Shown here: one piece after another, positions 13,071 through 24,764 of the stretch
Numbering within the stretch: the stretch's first letter is position 1
Layout: every line of letters starts with the position of its first letter
Assembly: GCF_001642475.1 (NCBI RefSeq)
Contig: NW_019174049.1
Span: 1-64,000, forward strand
DNA length: 64,000 nt
Origin: Fonsecaea monophora
Lineage: Eukaryota > Ascomycota > Eurotiomycetes > Chaetothyriales > Herpotrichiellaceae
Direction of reading: 5' to 3'
Position numbers and translations under genes: made by a program
The notes under the pieces: generated by a model
The model's input: only the letters and a program-made list of their open reading frames with translations
What the model was told of the DNA's origin: nothing
The model's database searches: none

Positions 13071-14705
13071 ATGACCTCAGCAACATTATCCAGGAGAAAT
13101 CCACAACTGGCCACCATTACTCCAGGATCTCAAAGCCGGATTCCGAGGACCATGCCTGTGACTTATGCGGACTCTGTTCCATTTAGTTCGGCCTCCATGG
13201 CCGGCGGAATGTCCAACGCACACTTTTCTTTGACTTCTACGTCCCCTGGATCACGTCGGTGTTACGGGACCGCACCGAGCGTCTATCCCTCAGGACAATA
13301 CCCTCACAGTGATGACTTCTTCTTGTCAGCGTCTTCTGCAATGACATATGCTTCCATGACCGCATCTGACGGTGCGTTCGTCGTACCCGTGATGTCGAGC
13401 TTGGGCGGCTTTGACGCCGATCCAACATCTGAGTTCCTGACAGAGGATGCTTTCTCGGGCGACAATTCTGCAGACTTGAACCTCGTGCAATCTTCGCAAT
13501 ACCAGGGCCAAGACCAGCCAGAGGATCTGATTATTCCCGGATACATGTCCATGGATACTTCGCCACTTTACCATCAAGGAATGGTGAACAATTACAGCTC
13601 ACAGAGTTTCTCCGTTCAGAGACTGCCAACACCCCCTCCAGAGGATTATGTCCGGGATTGCCTGTCTGCCCAGGAGAAGCTATGCCCAGATGCCCCGGAC
13701 TCCGCTCTCTACGGGATCAATACCGTGTCAAAGGCGCTACCAGATAGGTCAGATCCCCCCCTTCTCCCTACCCGCACCTCGTCCCCCTACTAACACAAGT
13801 TGTCATCAACAGCCTCAAAGGACGCAATGTATTTCGACCCAGGCCTATTCGATCCGCATCAGAGCGGAATGGCGTGATTGACCAAAGTGTTTCGTGTATC
13901 CTGCCTGCTGAGACCCGGAGCCCCAAAGAGGAACAATCGGACCGAGAAAAAGCCAGAAGTGGACCACTCTATGAAGCCCGGCCCGACAAAAGCGGACACT
14001 ATCATTGCCCCATGTTTGAGAAGCTCAAGTGCAATCACCAACCCACCAAACAAAAATGCATCTACAAGTAGGTCAAACCTGTGCCACCCGCAAGATGATG
14101 TCGTTCTAATACTCTCTGCTTCATCCAGCAAATACGTGGACTCCCATTTGAGGCCGTACCGCTGTCGTTTTACGGATCGCCCGGAATGCGAGGACCTCCG
14201 GTTCTCTTCTAATGCATGCCTCCTTAGGCACGAACGAGAGGCCCATGGAGAACACAACCACGGAGTGAACCCCTACCTGTGCAAATTCCCGGACTGTGAC
14301 CGTGCTCGAGAGGGCAATGGATTTCCTCGACGATGGAACCAGCGTGACCATATGAAACGAGTCCACCAATACGAAGAACCTGAGCCTCTCCCCAAGAAGA
14401 GCTCAGCTACTCAAAGCCAGAACAAGAGGAAGAAGCCGACATCTGTCCCCATGAGGAGGTCCAACTCGTCCACCTTGTCCAAGGTCCATGCGATGGCCAA
14501 CGCTGCCATCCAGACTCAGAACTATGGCCAGGCTATTACCCGAGCGCAGTACGTTGCTCCAGGCGCGTACACCATTCAGACCCAGGATTATGATGCAATG
14601 ATGCCACAAACAGTGTCGATGGATGATGTCCAATTCTCGCCCACAACCGCCATCTCCAGGACGTGCCGGGTGTCACCACCCTACTCCGGGATCTATCCTT
14701 CATGA
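13071..14705 (+). CDS. C2H2 zinc-finger transcription factor
   Basis: Three exons (13071-13747, 13813-14067, 14129-14705) give a protein of 502 aa. The introns have donors GTCAGA and GTAGGT, branch points CTAAC and CTAAT, and acceptors AACAG and TCCAG, and phases match at both junctions. The N-terminal half (residues 1-250) is Ser/Pro/Gln/Asp-rich, as in activation regions. The DNA-binding part starts near residue 285 with GHYHCPMFEKLKC, a Cys-rich prefinger. Two C2H2 units follow: one beginning YRCRF and ending LRHEREAH, the other beginning YLCKFPDC and ending DHMKRVH. Both are the irregular spacing seen in a fungal-specific C2H2 group. The C-terminal tail is Gln/Ser-rich. It is presumably a nuclear DNA-binding regulator. 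A leader of about 1.2 kb with many short upstream frames suggests translational control (inference). Confidence 0.88.
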
Positions 14706-15517
14706 GTTTCTTTCTTTTGTCCGTCCTTAACTCAATCAATGAAGCGATATATACCCTGTTCAACCTACCACCTAAAGACTACTGGACCTTTTCATCACTC
14801 TTCTTCTGAACCTGCACGAGACCAACCATGGAGCCAGCCCACCGCTGTATTGCAGAGCAGCAATGTCAGAGGTGAAACAGAACAACAGTGCTGCCATGGG
14901 ATGAATGCAGCCAGAACCTCCCTACCAAAATGTCAGGCTACCTGTTTCCATTCTATATTTCTTCAGCCGGGTGCGACCAAACCACAGGGCAAATTCTCTT
15001 CCGAGACGGGGTCGTGAATCCCGGAGGTTGTTGTTTATATTCCCAGGACTGGCCAACACATCTACCAAGGAGTTTTCCCCCCAGGACTCATTTCCAGGAT
15101 AGGCCAATATGCTTTTGTGACAAATTCTACGACATGTTCAAACAATCGACCAGAGAATGGTTGATGCCTATGCAATCTTACACCATTGGTCTAGAGACAT
15201 TCAGCGAGGATGGAGGGAATTGGGTAAATAGAGACATCATGACAGCAGTGTCAGTACTAATCGCTGTGAATGTACTGTACGCACAACTATGTAGCTACTT
15301 TCAGGACTTTTCGGGGCTTTTCCTCAGAGATAGCAAAATATGACACCTTGAGTGTAAAACTTCTTTTGACTTGGTCCTTTTGAACCTCTCAATTGTGTAG
15401 CCCGCCTGCCCACCAACGCTGGCAACTCCCGCGGCGCTCCCAGGAACCCCCGCCATAACCCAAAAATCAAAATTTCTACTCAAGTCTGTACCAACCTTCT
15501 ACCGCCTGCACTGCGTT
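14706..15517. other. intergenic region between zinc-finger gene and KTI12
   Basis: It holds the 3' flank of the zinc-finger gene and the promoter of KTI12. Both genes are on the plus strand. No further gene or repeat is visible. Confidence 0.6.
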
Positions 15518-17169
15518 ATGCCGGTGAGTACAAGATCCTTGCACCTAGACTGTCCTCTTCACGACGATTGACTTTTTCCCCGTAGCTCATCATTATCACA
15601 GGCCTTCCGTGCTCGGGCAAAACGTACCGCGCCCAGCAAATCGCTGCGTCGCTGGCGGCCTTCGTCACCCCTCCTGCCAACGAACCATCAATATCAAAAA
15701 GGACCGTCCAGATTGTCCCTTCATACCACGCATCGTCGGACGACGATCGTGACGGTACGGAGTCTATAGAACAGACGACACTCCTTCGAGATCAGATCTA
15801 CAACAACGCCTCCCACGAAAAGACCGCGAGGGCGGAAGAGTTCTCCGCGATCAAGCGAGCGCTTTCAAAGGACAATGTCGTGATCGCCGACGGGTTGAAC
15901 TACATCAAGGGCTATAGATACCAGTTGTGGTGCGAGGCCAAGGCCGTGGGCACGAGATGTTGCGTTGTCCATGTGGCGGCGCAGGAGGATGAGTGCAAGA
16001 GGTGGAATCGGGAGAGGTTGAGAGCGCAGCAGGGGGAGCTGGACGCCGAGGATGGTGGTGGCAGAGGAGAAGATGGGAATGTGTTGGACAAGGATAAGCA
16101 CAAGCATACGCGGCACAATCAGGGCGGCGAAAGTGTCTTGGGCGATCTGGTTCCAGAAAGTCATACCGCCATCTACGGTGATCGGGTGCTGGAGCACGCG
16201 ACGTCTCGGTCTCGGTCTTCCTCGATGGACGGGCTGGACAATGGCGACAGCGGGGATGCAATGCCTCGAACGTTACCAGACGACACGATGACTCTCAAGT
16301 CCTTATACATCGGCGGACCGCCGGACGCAAGCTCGCCCTCGTCGTCGTCGACGGTATCAAAACCAGGACGAGAGAATCCACCCTTGCCGACGCCTTATGC
16401 GCCATCAATCGCAATCCCGCCGCCGACTTCCTCTCCTCCATACTCGTCGTCAACTCTCACCTCCCTGATGATGCGCTACGAACCCCCGTCCCCTTTCTCC
16501 CGCTGGGACACACCTCTCTTCACCGTCCCTTCGTCCGACGCTTCGCCTCCGATCCAGGAAATCTGGAACGCAATCTACCCCCCACCGACAAAGCCGACCA
16601 GCAAAAAGGCGTTGAGTCAACTTCGTTCATCTGAGAGAGCTGGAACGGCGGCGGGTAATGGGGACAGGAACGCGGCCGTCGTATCCCTCTCATCCGCAAC
16701 ACAACCCCCACCCGTGCGTGAAAAGTCGGAAGTGGTGAAACCGCACGCGGCCACGGTTCTCCCGCGCGCCACAGCCTCGGATGCCCTGCAAACCCTCGAG
16801 TCGGCCACCATGGACGTGGTCAAGAACCTGCTCGCACAGGCGTGGGAACAGAATCTCTCCGCCCACGCAGGTCATGATGGCGGCGACTTGCTCCTCTCCA
16901 TCCCCATCCCTCTCCCCCTCTCATCCCCTAGCCATCCAGCGGAACTAACCACTCCCACCGAGTCGCCCAAGACAACAACCGTCGAACGAGCCATCCACAT
17001 CCCTCCCGGCGTCGTCCTCTCGCAGCCCATGCTCCAGCGCCTCCGGCGGAAATACACGCAGATCCAAAGAGGGGGTATCGCGCACGGACAGGGCTACGTC
17101 AGTGGACGCAGGCAGATCGTCGAGGGGTTCATTGACTTTCTCGAGGCGGAGTGGATGGAAGAGGAATGA
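15518..17169 (+). CDS. KTI12: KTI12, Elongator-associated P-loop protein
   Basis: Kti12 is the ATPase partner of Elongator needed for wobble-uridine (mcm5/ncm5) modification of tRNAs. Exon 1 codes only Met-Pro (15518-15523). The intron is 15524-15585 (GTGAGT...CGTAG) and exon 2 runs from 15586 to the stop, giving 529 aa. The protein opens with LIIITGLPCSGKT, the P-loop at residues 8-15. Family blocks follow: NVVIADGLNYIKGYRYQLWCEAK near residue 100, CVVHVAA and CKRWNRER, then RYEPPSPFSRWDTPLF in the middle, and a C-terminal block VLSQPMLQRLRRKY, VSGRRQIVEGFIDFLEAEW. Yeast Kti12 is about 310 aa; the extra length is low-complexity insertions of about 100 residues on each side of the RYEPP block. 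The two-codon first exon is easily missed, but without it the P-loop has no start. Confidence 0.95.
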
Positions 17170-18631
17170 TTGGCTTGGCTTGGCTTTTGTGAGGTGAAAC
17201 AGGAGGTCTGGAGCGAGAGAAACGGAGAGAGGGAGCGGGGGTTAAAGGATGATATCTCTACAACGACAACGATAACGACGTCGACGACGACGAAACACAG
17301 AGAGAGGTGAGGTGAGAGGAAAGGAGCAGACACGTAAAAAGCACCCGGTTCGGGGCTATTGAATGCCGTAGAGCAGAAAGACCGACAAAATCAAAATTAT
17401 GATTGAAAAAAAGAGACACAAAGGCATCAAGAGTGATAACGGTCATTCTCATTCCAGTTCCGATTTCCCCAGTTCACCCCTTTCCTAGTATCCGTTTCCC
17501 ATTCTCATTTCCATTTCCCGAATCCGCTCCCAATTCCACATCTCTGTCTTGTGTTTTTTTTTTTTTTTTCAGTCGTTTCTGATCCTGACGGCGCGAGGAA
17601 CCGTGAAGCGCAAAAGAAGTCCGCCGGCTCTAGGCACCGGGCCGTGTGTCTGAAAAAAAAAAAGGAATCTAAAATTCTCCAAGTTCATGTATACCTCCCC
17701 CTTTCCTTCCCTGGGTTGTGCCCACTTGACCTCCCACCGAAAGTCCAAAAGATCATCTTGGAACCTCGCGACTGTACTCTCGATAAAGGGGGAAAAACAA
17801 ATTCCAAACATGGACGGTACTCCAGCAAGTGTTCAGAGACGCTGATTCAACTCCAGTTCACCGCATGAAATGCATTTCTTCAGTCGCTCATCTAACAAAC
17901 CACGCAAGCATTGCAATAAATTAAACCAAATCCTTTCCCGAGGTAATCCGAGGTGAGAGAGAGAGGGAGGGAGCTCTAAGCCCACAGTTATCTTCTCTAT
18001 ACCTTTCTGTGTGCCGGTAGATGGTGAGACGCTCGAAAGAACTGAGCATACTCGAACCCATCACCACTGACTGTGATAACCATTAAACCCTCGGTAGGGG
18101 CTGGCGATTGCGTCGATATTTTGACCACAAACATTCTGGGGGTATCGGCCCGAGACAATAATGACGACTCCGAAGAAGATAAATATCGTTGAGATAAGAG
18201 TAGAATTTCAAGAGTTGAGAAGCGGGCAGAATCAATAGGTGGCTTGCAAAGATTGGCAATGTCGTAAATGTGGATACTGACGTAACAAATTCAAGTTCGT
18301 ATGCTATGGTTGCATCGGTAGTTGTAAAGGAATGCAGTGGTCCTTGTGCCGCATTGTAATCGGAAGGTGACAATATTAGATCGAGTTGCCGCTGGCGGGT
18401 TCACCATCGCAGGCCGGTCTCCAAACCAGAGGTCCTTTTGTGCGGCATGGTATTAGTGGGTGTCGAAATATCCGTGTTGTGCTCCATCACATGCCAAACT
18501 CAAAGTGTCCTCGGCAACCCGTCTTCAACCGAGAAGCCGTCGTGTGGCGAGAAGTCGTATCTGATAAAACAATACAAGCGACGTGAGTAAAAAGGTATAG
18601 ACAGTGAAATGATGCGGTGATCATGTCCTTT
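17170..18631. other. convergent intergenic region
   Basis: KTI12 and the next minus-strand gene end here, so this is 3' flank from both sides. It contains a T run at about 17553-17569, an A run at 17653-17663 and an AG-rich tract at about 17955-17970. No gene is supported. Confidence 0.55.
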
Positions 18632-19216
18632 CTAAAGCGTAACATCACCCAAGTCTCGCATCAAGCAAGCCATCTGTGCACGTTTTGCTGCCTCGGCCAG
18701 AAAGTCAGGCGGCAACTGCCCGGCGCCCATCGTCTGCGGGTATGCGGGATGCTCCTTGGACATCGAATTCGAGTGTGGATGTAGATGATGATGTTGCTCT
18801 TGTTGATGCACTTGGGATTGCTGGTCGCCAAATGTCTGTTGCCCTTGATAACCCTGGTGCATTGGCTGCGCTGCGTATGAGTTCGGTTGCGAATAGTGCC
18901 CACCAAAAAATGGTCCCATGTGCGCGGCTGAAGGCGAAGGCAACGGAGCGTGAATATGAGGGTGCCCTTGCTGTTGGTGAGACATGAAGTGTGATTGTAT
19001 CTGAATGCGATGCTGTGGGTGTTGAGGAGTAGGAGGAGGTGGCGGAGGCTGTAGAGTGTCACTGACAGGACTTGGGTGAGAACTCGTCGAGGCACTTGAA
19101 GGCTGCGAATAGTTATTCGGAAGGCTAGAAGGAGAACGGCCACTGCTTCTTTGCTGGAATTGCTCTGGCTGTAGATGTGATGATAGTCGGGCACTCCGCC
19201 GCGGATGGTTGCTCAT
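18632..19216 (-). CDS. small Gln/His/Pro-rich protein with conserved-looking C-terminal helix
   Basis: An uninterrupted frame of 194 aa from the ATG at 19216; the reading frame continues upstream only through a non-ATG start. The N-terminus is basic (NHPRRSARLSSH). The middle is low complexity: poly-Pro near residue 62, then Gln/His-rich runs. The last 25 residues (PPDFLAEAAKRAQMACLMRDLGDV) form an ordered amphipathic helix-like block unlike the rest of the protein. I have the impression that this tail recurs in other Pezizomycotina orphan proteins, but I cannot verify this here. The composition suggests a nuclear or RNA-associated adaptor with a short C-terminal docking helix (inference). 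No enzyme motif is seen. Confidence 0.65.
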   Translation of the reverse strand: MSNHPRRSARLSSHLQPEQFQQRSSGRSPSSLPNNYSQPSSASTSSHPSPVSDTLQPPPPPPTPQHPQHRIQIQSHFMSHQQQGHPHIHAPLPSPSAAHMGPFFGGHYSQPNSYAAQPMHQGYQGQQTFGDQQSQVHQQEQHHHLHPHSNSMSKEHPAYPQTMGAGQLPPDFLAEAAKRAQMACLMRDLGDVTL

Positions 19217-22200
19217 CTTGAGCCTCAACCCGTCGGCGCAGGGCGGGAGACTATTACGTTCCAAAGAGACGTAACCGCTCAACAAAGCGGCTTTGTTTCA
19301 GCTGAAATTATCTCCTTCTTTTTCTGAGAACAGCGCGCGGCTGGCGGTATTTGCGAAACGAAAGGCACTGCAAAGAGGTTGCCAAGGGTTGCAGGTTGGG
19401 TTCGACGGTCGTGGCTCTGTAGGATGGAATCAGGCGCAAAGAGGAACACGAGGTACGTAACAAGAAAAAAGAGTCCAAAGTGAGTGTAACAATGACCTGG
19501 CCGCAAGAAAAGCCGGGGGGCCGGAGGATTGGTGCGGGCGTCAAAGAGGTATTTGGAGAGATTGACCAGAGCCGGGCAACTTGGAAATGTGACTTTCTCC
19601 AAGTTTTTTGCCTTGCGCTTTCTGGGGAAGGTCGGAAACGGACCGTCTTAAGGCAACTGGGAGATTGTCTGACCACCCCAAGAAGGGGCCGAGTCAAGAT
19701 ATGTCACGGTTGATAAAGTCCAAGGCGAGGCCGACTGGAGCCGCGGTTGGCTGGTGAAATAGCCCGTTCGTGGGGGAGAGACAGAATGGTGCCGCCCTGG
19801 GAGCCTGGTAGAGTCTGGAGTGATGCGGGGCGTTCTCAATTGGATGTCATAAAAGGCACGCTTTCCCGGGTTGATCTGTGGGGGAACCTGGTCTTGAAAT
19901 GGGGCGGCCACACAATGAGGAAAACCCTCGATGCAAGATGAAGGGCTCAGATCAGGGGAAGAGATGGTCAAAGTGTGGGAGAAGGGTGAAAAGAGATGGG
20001 AGGCAAGTAGTAAATTCGACACCATCAGGAAAGAACGCAGCGCATGCGGCAAATGAGACGAGCCCATCGGAATGTCGGAATCACGGGATCGCAGCATCGC
20101 AGACGACGGGCAGATGCGGGATCCAAAACACCCTCTTTTCTTTATCGTCGTTTTCTCTCTGCGGGCCCCGACAATCTGCCGGTCATCTGGTTGACCAGTG
20201 GATGGCCAGCGTTCTCATCTATCATCTGTCATCTATCACCTGTACGAGGTACCGAGTTCCTAGTGACGAAAAGTACCACACAGCCCAAATGAGGCCATTC
20301 CACCCTCACATCCACTGCACCTCGTAGAATCTCATTCCGGTAACTTGGAGGCCAGTTACCGAGGTCATCTGGGCAAGAGGACAAGTACAATAATTCGCCC
20401 TCCCCGCCTTATCATTGCCCCGATTGTTTAGGTAGTTACCAAGTCTTCGCGCTGGATTCCGCGGACCTTGGACGGGATCCCTCCGAGCTACGAACCTTAC
20501 CCTGGCTGGGGGAATGCCGAACGGATTGAGGTCAGCCTCTCGATGAAAAGAGATGACTCCACATCCTCCCCACGCAAATTGGGAGTTGCTTTGGTGGCCC
20601 ATAACATGATAAAAGAGAAGACCAAAGGGAGGAATTGCCGGGCTTGGGTAAATGGCCTGCCTGAGTCAGGCCACCACCCAGTCCTTCCCACAGTATCGTG
20701 CAACTGCAGTTCTTCATCACATCATCGTCCTGCAGAATTCCGGTCACTTGGGCACTAGGAACAGGAACCGAGGATATCATCGTCCTTTCTCGGCTGTCCT
20801 TTGTCTTGCCTTAGCGTCATCGATCAACTCGCAATAATGCTAACGGTCGGCGATGACAGACTTGGTCGGGAGATATGTAATGTCTTCCGATTCTTACCCA
20901 GTAGTCGATCCGCCGAAGGTCGCTGACGGCCTTTGGAGAACCCATCAACCCATGTACACACCTACAAGTATGGCTAAATTCTTCCCAGAACGCCCACTGT
21001 CTCGAGCTCCCCACCTCTCGCAGCAGCGATCCAGAGACACGTGGTATCAGAAATGATTGCACGGCATTAATCTTCCAGGCTGCGCATATACCTTGTTTGG
21101 CCATGTGCAAAGAGGCAGGCGTCTCAACCAATAGAGACATCTCATCGCCCAGAGCTGAGAAGAACCATCAGACAGGCGACGAGCATGGGGTTCTAGATGT
21201 GCCGATTCAGCTACTGTACAGTGCTAGAAGTATCACTCTAGGCCTGCCGGCTTACACCGAAGAATCTTGGGGCCCTTTTACGATTGCGACGTTGCTCTCT
21301 GGAAGCCGGACCAGCAGATGACTTGATCTCTTGGGGAACAATGCTGTGTCTGGTCGACCTATTCTGCATTGCCGAAGGTTCAGTTGAGACTTGGGGGCCA
21401 ACCCCGTGGGTCGGATTGTACGGCCACCAAGGGGTGAGGACCATGTCGAACACGCGTTTCGAGATTCTTGAGGACGACTTTAGCCGCAAGAAGCTCCGAT
21501 GCCTTTTCCCAGAAGATATTTTTATCGACTGTATCTCGTAGTTGTGTATGACACCGAGGTCAGGCTTGAACCAAGCCAGGTCCATATCTCTTGAGTCCAT
21601 TCCTGATGTTACTTTCGCAAGGAAAGCCGATCTGACACCATTGACGACGGCCAAGATAGCGGTCATGAAATCCAGAGATATCGGCAAAGGACGGGGACGG
21701 ATGGAGACCGTGGTCGTGACGACCGACAAACATCATCATCATCATCGAGAAAATCCAAACTGAAGATCGTGGAGAGCAGCTCTGGAAGGCTATATAGACA
21801 TCTGTCCAGAAGCGTCAAAGAGCCCTCTCTGCATTCCTCGAACTCAAGACATCAAGTGGCGGTACTACCACCCATATTGCGAGTGAGAGTTAACTAGAGG
21901 CGGATTAACGGCATGGGGCTGTCAAGCTCGGCGTATGCCGAGCAGTCATAGCATGTCGATGGATGTGAGTAGCACCCTAATAATTCCACTCTCTCTGGTC
22001 GCGGTAGAGCCTCACTGTGGGTATCTAATGAAATCCAACGGTGATCACGAGAATCTCAAAGTTCGTAACACAAGGGCAACAGCTCGCAACAGCAGGATCA
22101 TGGATAGGCAGCTGGTATTCAAAGATGCGGTGGAGCATAAAGCCGATAGATATAATTATACGGTGGAGTATTGCTTGCGCAAAGCGCTCCATGTAGAAAA

Positions 22201-22286
22201 ACCGTTCACGATGACAGAATATGGTCCGTATTCGACGGCGTTCATTGACCTATCCAGCATTTCTGTCACTTTAATCACAAAAGTCC
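19217..22286. other. 3.1-kb divergent intergenic region
   Basis: It lies between the starts of the minus-strand gene at 19216 and EFM7 at 22287 and therefore holds two promoters. Many short frames are present; the longest, 21238-21729 on the minus strand, has no recognisable domain and was not called. A CATCATCATCATCATC run is at 21731-21746. Confidence 0.5.
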
Positions 22287-23113
22287 ATGGAGCACGGCGA
22301 AGATGGGGACTCCTCTCCCTCCCTTGACATGTTTCAAGAGCCTGTCGATTTCTACGAGCCCGAAAAGCCACCCACCTTCACCAGCTACACCCTGAAAAAC
22401 GGCCACCGCCTTACGCTACGCCTTGTCGGCCATAGTCCTCTTTGGGTGTGATTCGTGTAAATATTTGTGGAAAGCTTTTTGTTTTGCTAATGGTCATGAA
22501 GGGTCATCTACTCTGGAACGCAGGTCAAGTCGTGTCAACGTACCTCGAACAGAACGCCAAAGAGCTCGTGCTGAACAAGACAGTGCTGGAATTGGGCGCT
22601 GGTGCTGGGCTTCCTAGCCTAGTCGCTGCAATATTAGGAGCTAGGAGAGTCGTGGTGACAGATTATCCGGACCAGGACTTGGTTGCGAACTTGCGCTACA
22701 ACGTGGAACACTGCTCGGCTTTACTCGACAAGTCAACCGTTGTAACGGAGGGTTTCCTTTGGGGTGCTCCGGTCGACTCTTTGAAATCGCATATCCTGCC
22801 CGATGTTGATGGATTTGATCTATTGATCCTGGCCGACATTCTGTTCAACCACTCCGAGCACGCCAAACTCCTGGCCACTGTCCGTGACTGCTTGAAGAAG
22901 ACGCGCGAGTCGGTCGCTCTGGTGTTTTTCACGCCTTATCGTCCTTGGCTGCTCGACAAAGATCTCCAATTCTTCGAAATGGCTCGAGTCGACGGATTTG
23001 TGGTCAATAAGATACTGGAACAAACCATGGATAAAGTCATGTTTGAAAACGATCCTGGAGATGAAGCCCTTCGCAAAACCGTCTTCGGCTACGAGGTCAA
23101 ATGGAATCTCTGA
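22287..23113 (+). CDS. EFM7: EFM7, eEF1A N-terminal and lysine methyltransferase
   Basis: Two exons, 22287-22445 and 22502-23113, join in phase 0 to give 256 aa, close to the 261 aa of yeast Efm7 (Nnt1). The intron has GTGTGA...GAAG and a GCTAAT branch site. In exon 1, FYEPEKPPTFTSYTL and LRLVGHSPLW are followed across the junction by GHLLWNAGQVVSTYLE, the family signature. Exon 2 has SAM motif I VLELGAGAGLPS near residues 79-90, then VVVTDYPD, and DLLILADILFNHSEH, the acidic post-motif region. In yeast this enzyme methylates the N-terminal glycine and lysine 3 of eEF1A; the same role is inferred here. Starting from the frame inside the intron would remove the N-terminal family block, so the ATG at 22287 is preferred. 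Confidence 0.93.
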
Positions 23114-23806
23114 AATGAGCCACTGAAGTCTGTCCTATCGTCTCGCTCCTTCTCGATCTCCAGGAACTTGAGTGGAAAGTGCAGTCTTTCAGGCGTGGCT
23201 GAACGGTCGGCGCAGTCGGTTTGTAAGGCGCCTCCGTCATTCTCGACGCCAAACATGTTCATCCTACAGAGGCATCTTGCAGCCACACCAAACAGCATCT
23301 GAATCCTCAAAATCATATCCAAAGCACTGCTTTCCATTCTCTCAAGGTAATCAATCCCCCGTTCGCCAACTGCACATCCAGGGCGCTTAGCTGCTCTGAC
23401 ACCGGCTGATGGTACCGCAGATTTTTTCTATCTCTACCTACCGTCCCTAAACTATATTTGAGCCATCATGTCTTTAGAAGCGCCAACGAAGAGAAACTGG
23501 GTGAATGTGGTGGCTGCCTACTGTGGAAGGCGTGGGACGAAGAAGGCCCAGGGACCTTCGCTGCTAACGGCAGGTAAGCAAACTTCGCGAAGTGACGCAT
23601 CTTGGTGTCACAAAGTCTGCCGCAGTGAGCGGCTTTTCATTTGTGCCATCTTTGATATCGGTCCATCTCTAAAGACACTGCACACTTCAATTATGCAGCT
23701 TTTGGCACCTGATCTCTCTATCCCTTCTCTTCCGATCACCGCCTTTTCGTGGATACATGGGGGGGATATCCGACCACACCAGGACCCTTCTGACTGATCT
23801 CTCTCT
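23114..23806. other. intergenic region, possible first exon of the GH16 gene
   Basis: An ATG at 23468 opens 35 codons followed by GTAAGC at 23575. The sequence CTCTCTATGTCAG at about 23803-23815 would be a matching acceptor in phase. The GH16 gene may therefore begin at 23468 with an intron of about 240 nt, instead of at the ATG at 23807. No other gene is seen. Confidence 0.45.
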
Positions 23807-24764
23807 ATGTCAGAAAATAATGCCACTACAACCTCAGAGGCACAACCCTCAAGCATCAAAAATCCCCGCGGACACGATGAAGTCAAAGCGGACGGTGATG
23901 GATGGCTGGTGCCCGGGGTTGGCAGATTTTCCAAGCGAGCTGTGTACACATTTGAAGAACAGTCGCTACCAGAGGGTCTCATGAAGAGTAATTACACCGT
24001 TCGCTGCAAGAACTGGACCGGCATTCCTTTCAACAAGCGATTTGACCCAGCCAACGTTCGGTGCTTCAAAGGATTCCTCCGCCTGGCAGTTCCGGGAGCC
24101 CAGAAACCATCAAAGCAGACAGGCTACGCGGTCAGCTGCGCAGAGGTGACAACGGTGGAGGAGAAAATTCTGTACGGGAGCTTTCGAACCACTGCTGTCT
24201 TCAGCACCGAGCCCGGCACCTGCCATGGTCTGTTTCCGTACGAGCTATCTCACCAGAGTTTGTGTATTCTGACAATGGCAGGGGTCTTCTTCTACAAGGA
24301 CGATACTCAGGAATGTGATATCGAATACGTGACCGATCCGACATCGTTGTCAAACAATGGTCCTAACGCTCCAATTCCTCTTTGGTATACCAACCAAGCC
24401 ATAGATCCCACAAAGATGGACAAGTCATGTGAAAGCGGACCAGCTCCATCTAGCTGCACTACTCGCACCCATGAGTATCGAATTGACTGGACCCCGGACT
24501 TCACAGCATTTTACATAGACGGTGTTTGCCAGAAAAACTTCACCAACAATATTCCAAACGTGCCAGGCCAGTTGGTCTGGAACAACTGGACCAATGGTGA
24601 TAAAGGTGTGTCCAGAGTCTATCAGGGTGTTATAACAATCTTCTCTGACGATGATTGCAACAGGTTGGGCAGTGGGACCTCCGAATCGTGAAAATGTTTT
24701 CAAAATCAAGAAAATTGTCATGTACTACGACACCGCCACCAGCGAGTCAGGTGATTCTGGGTAA
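23807..24764 (+). CDS. GH16-type glucanase-like protein (concanavalin-like fold)
   Basis: Two exons, 23807-24605 and 24664-24764, join in phase 1 (intron GTGTGT...AACAG), giving about 300 aa. The catalytic signature of glycoside hydrolase family 16, E-x-D-x-E, appears as ECDIEY with E169, D171 and E173 counted from the ATG at 23807. Downstream come HEYRIDWTPDFTAFYIDG and LVWNNWTNGD, then across the intron WAVGPPNR and IKKIVMYYDT, typical of the last strands of the fold. GH16 enzymes cut or transfer beta-glucans. Unlike most relatives, neither possible start (23807 or 23468) gives a signal peptide, so secretion is not supported. The frame in exon 1 runs past the donor for about 28 codons, which would replace the real C-terminus. 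Confidence 0.85.

Noticed and set aside
21238..21729. Minus-strand frame of 163 aa
   Set aside because: No domain, no intron support, and an open frame on the opposite strand as well; kept only as background.
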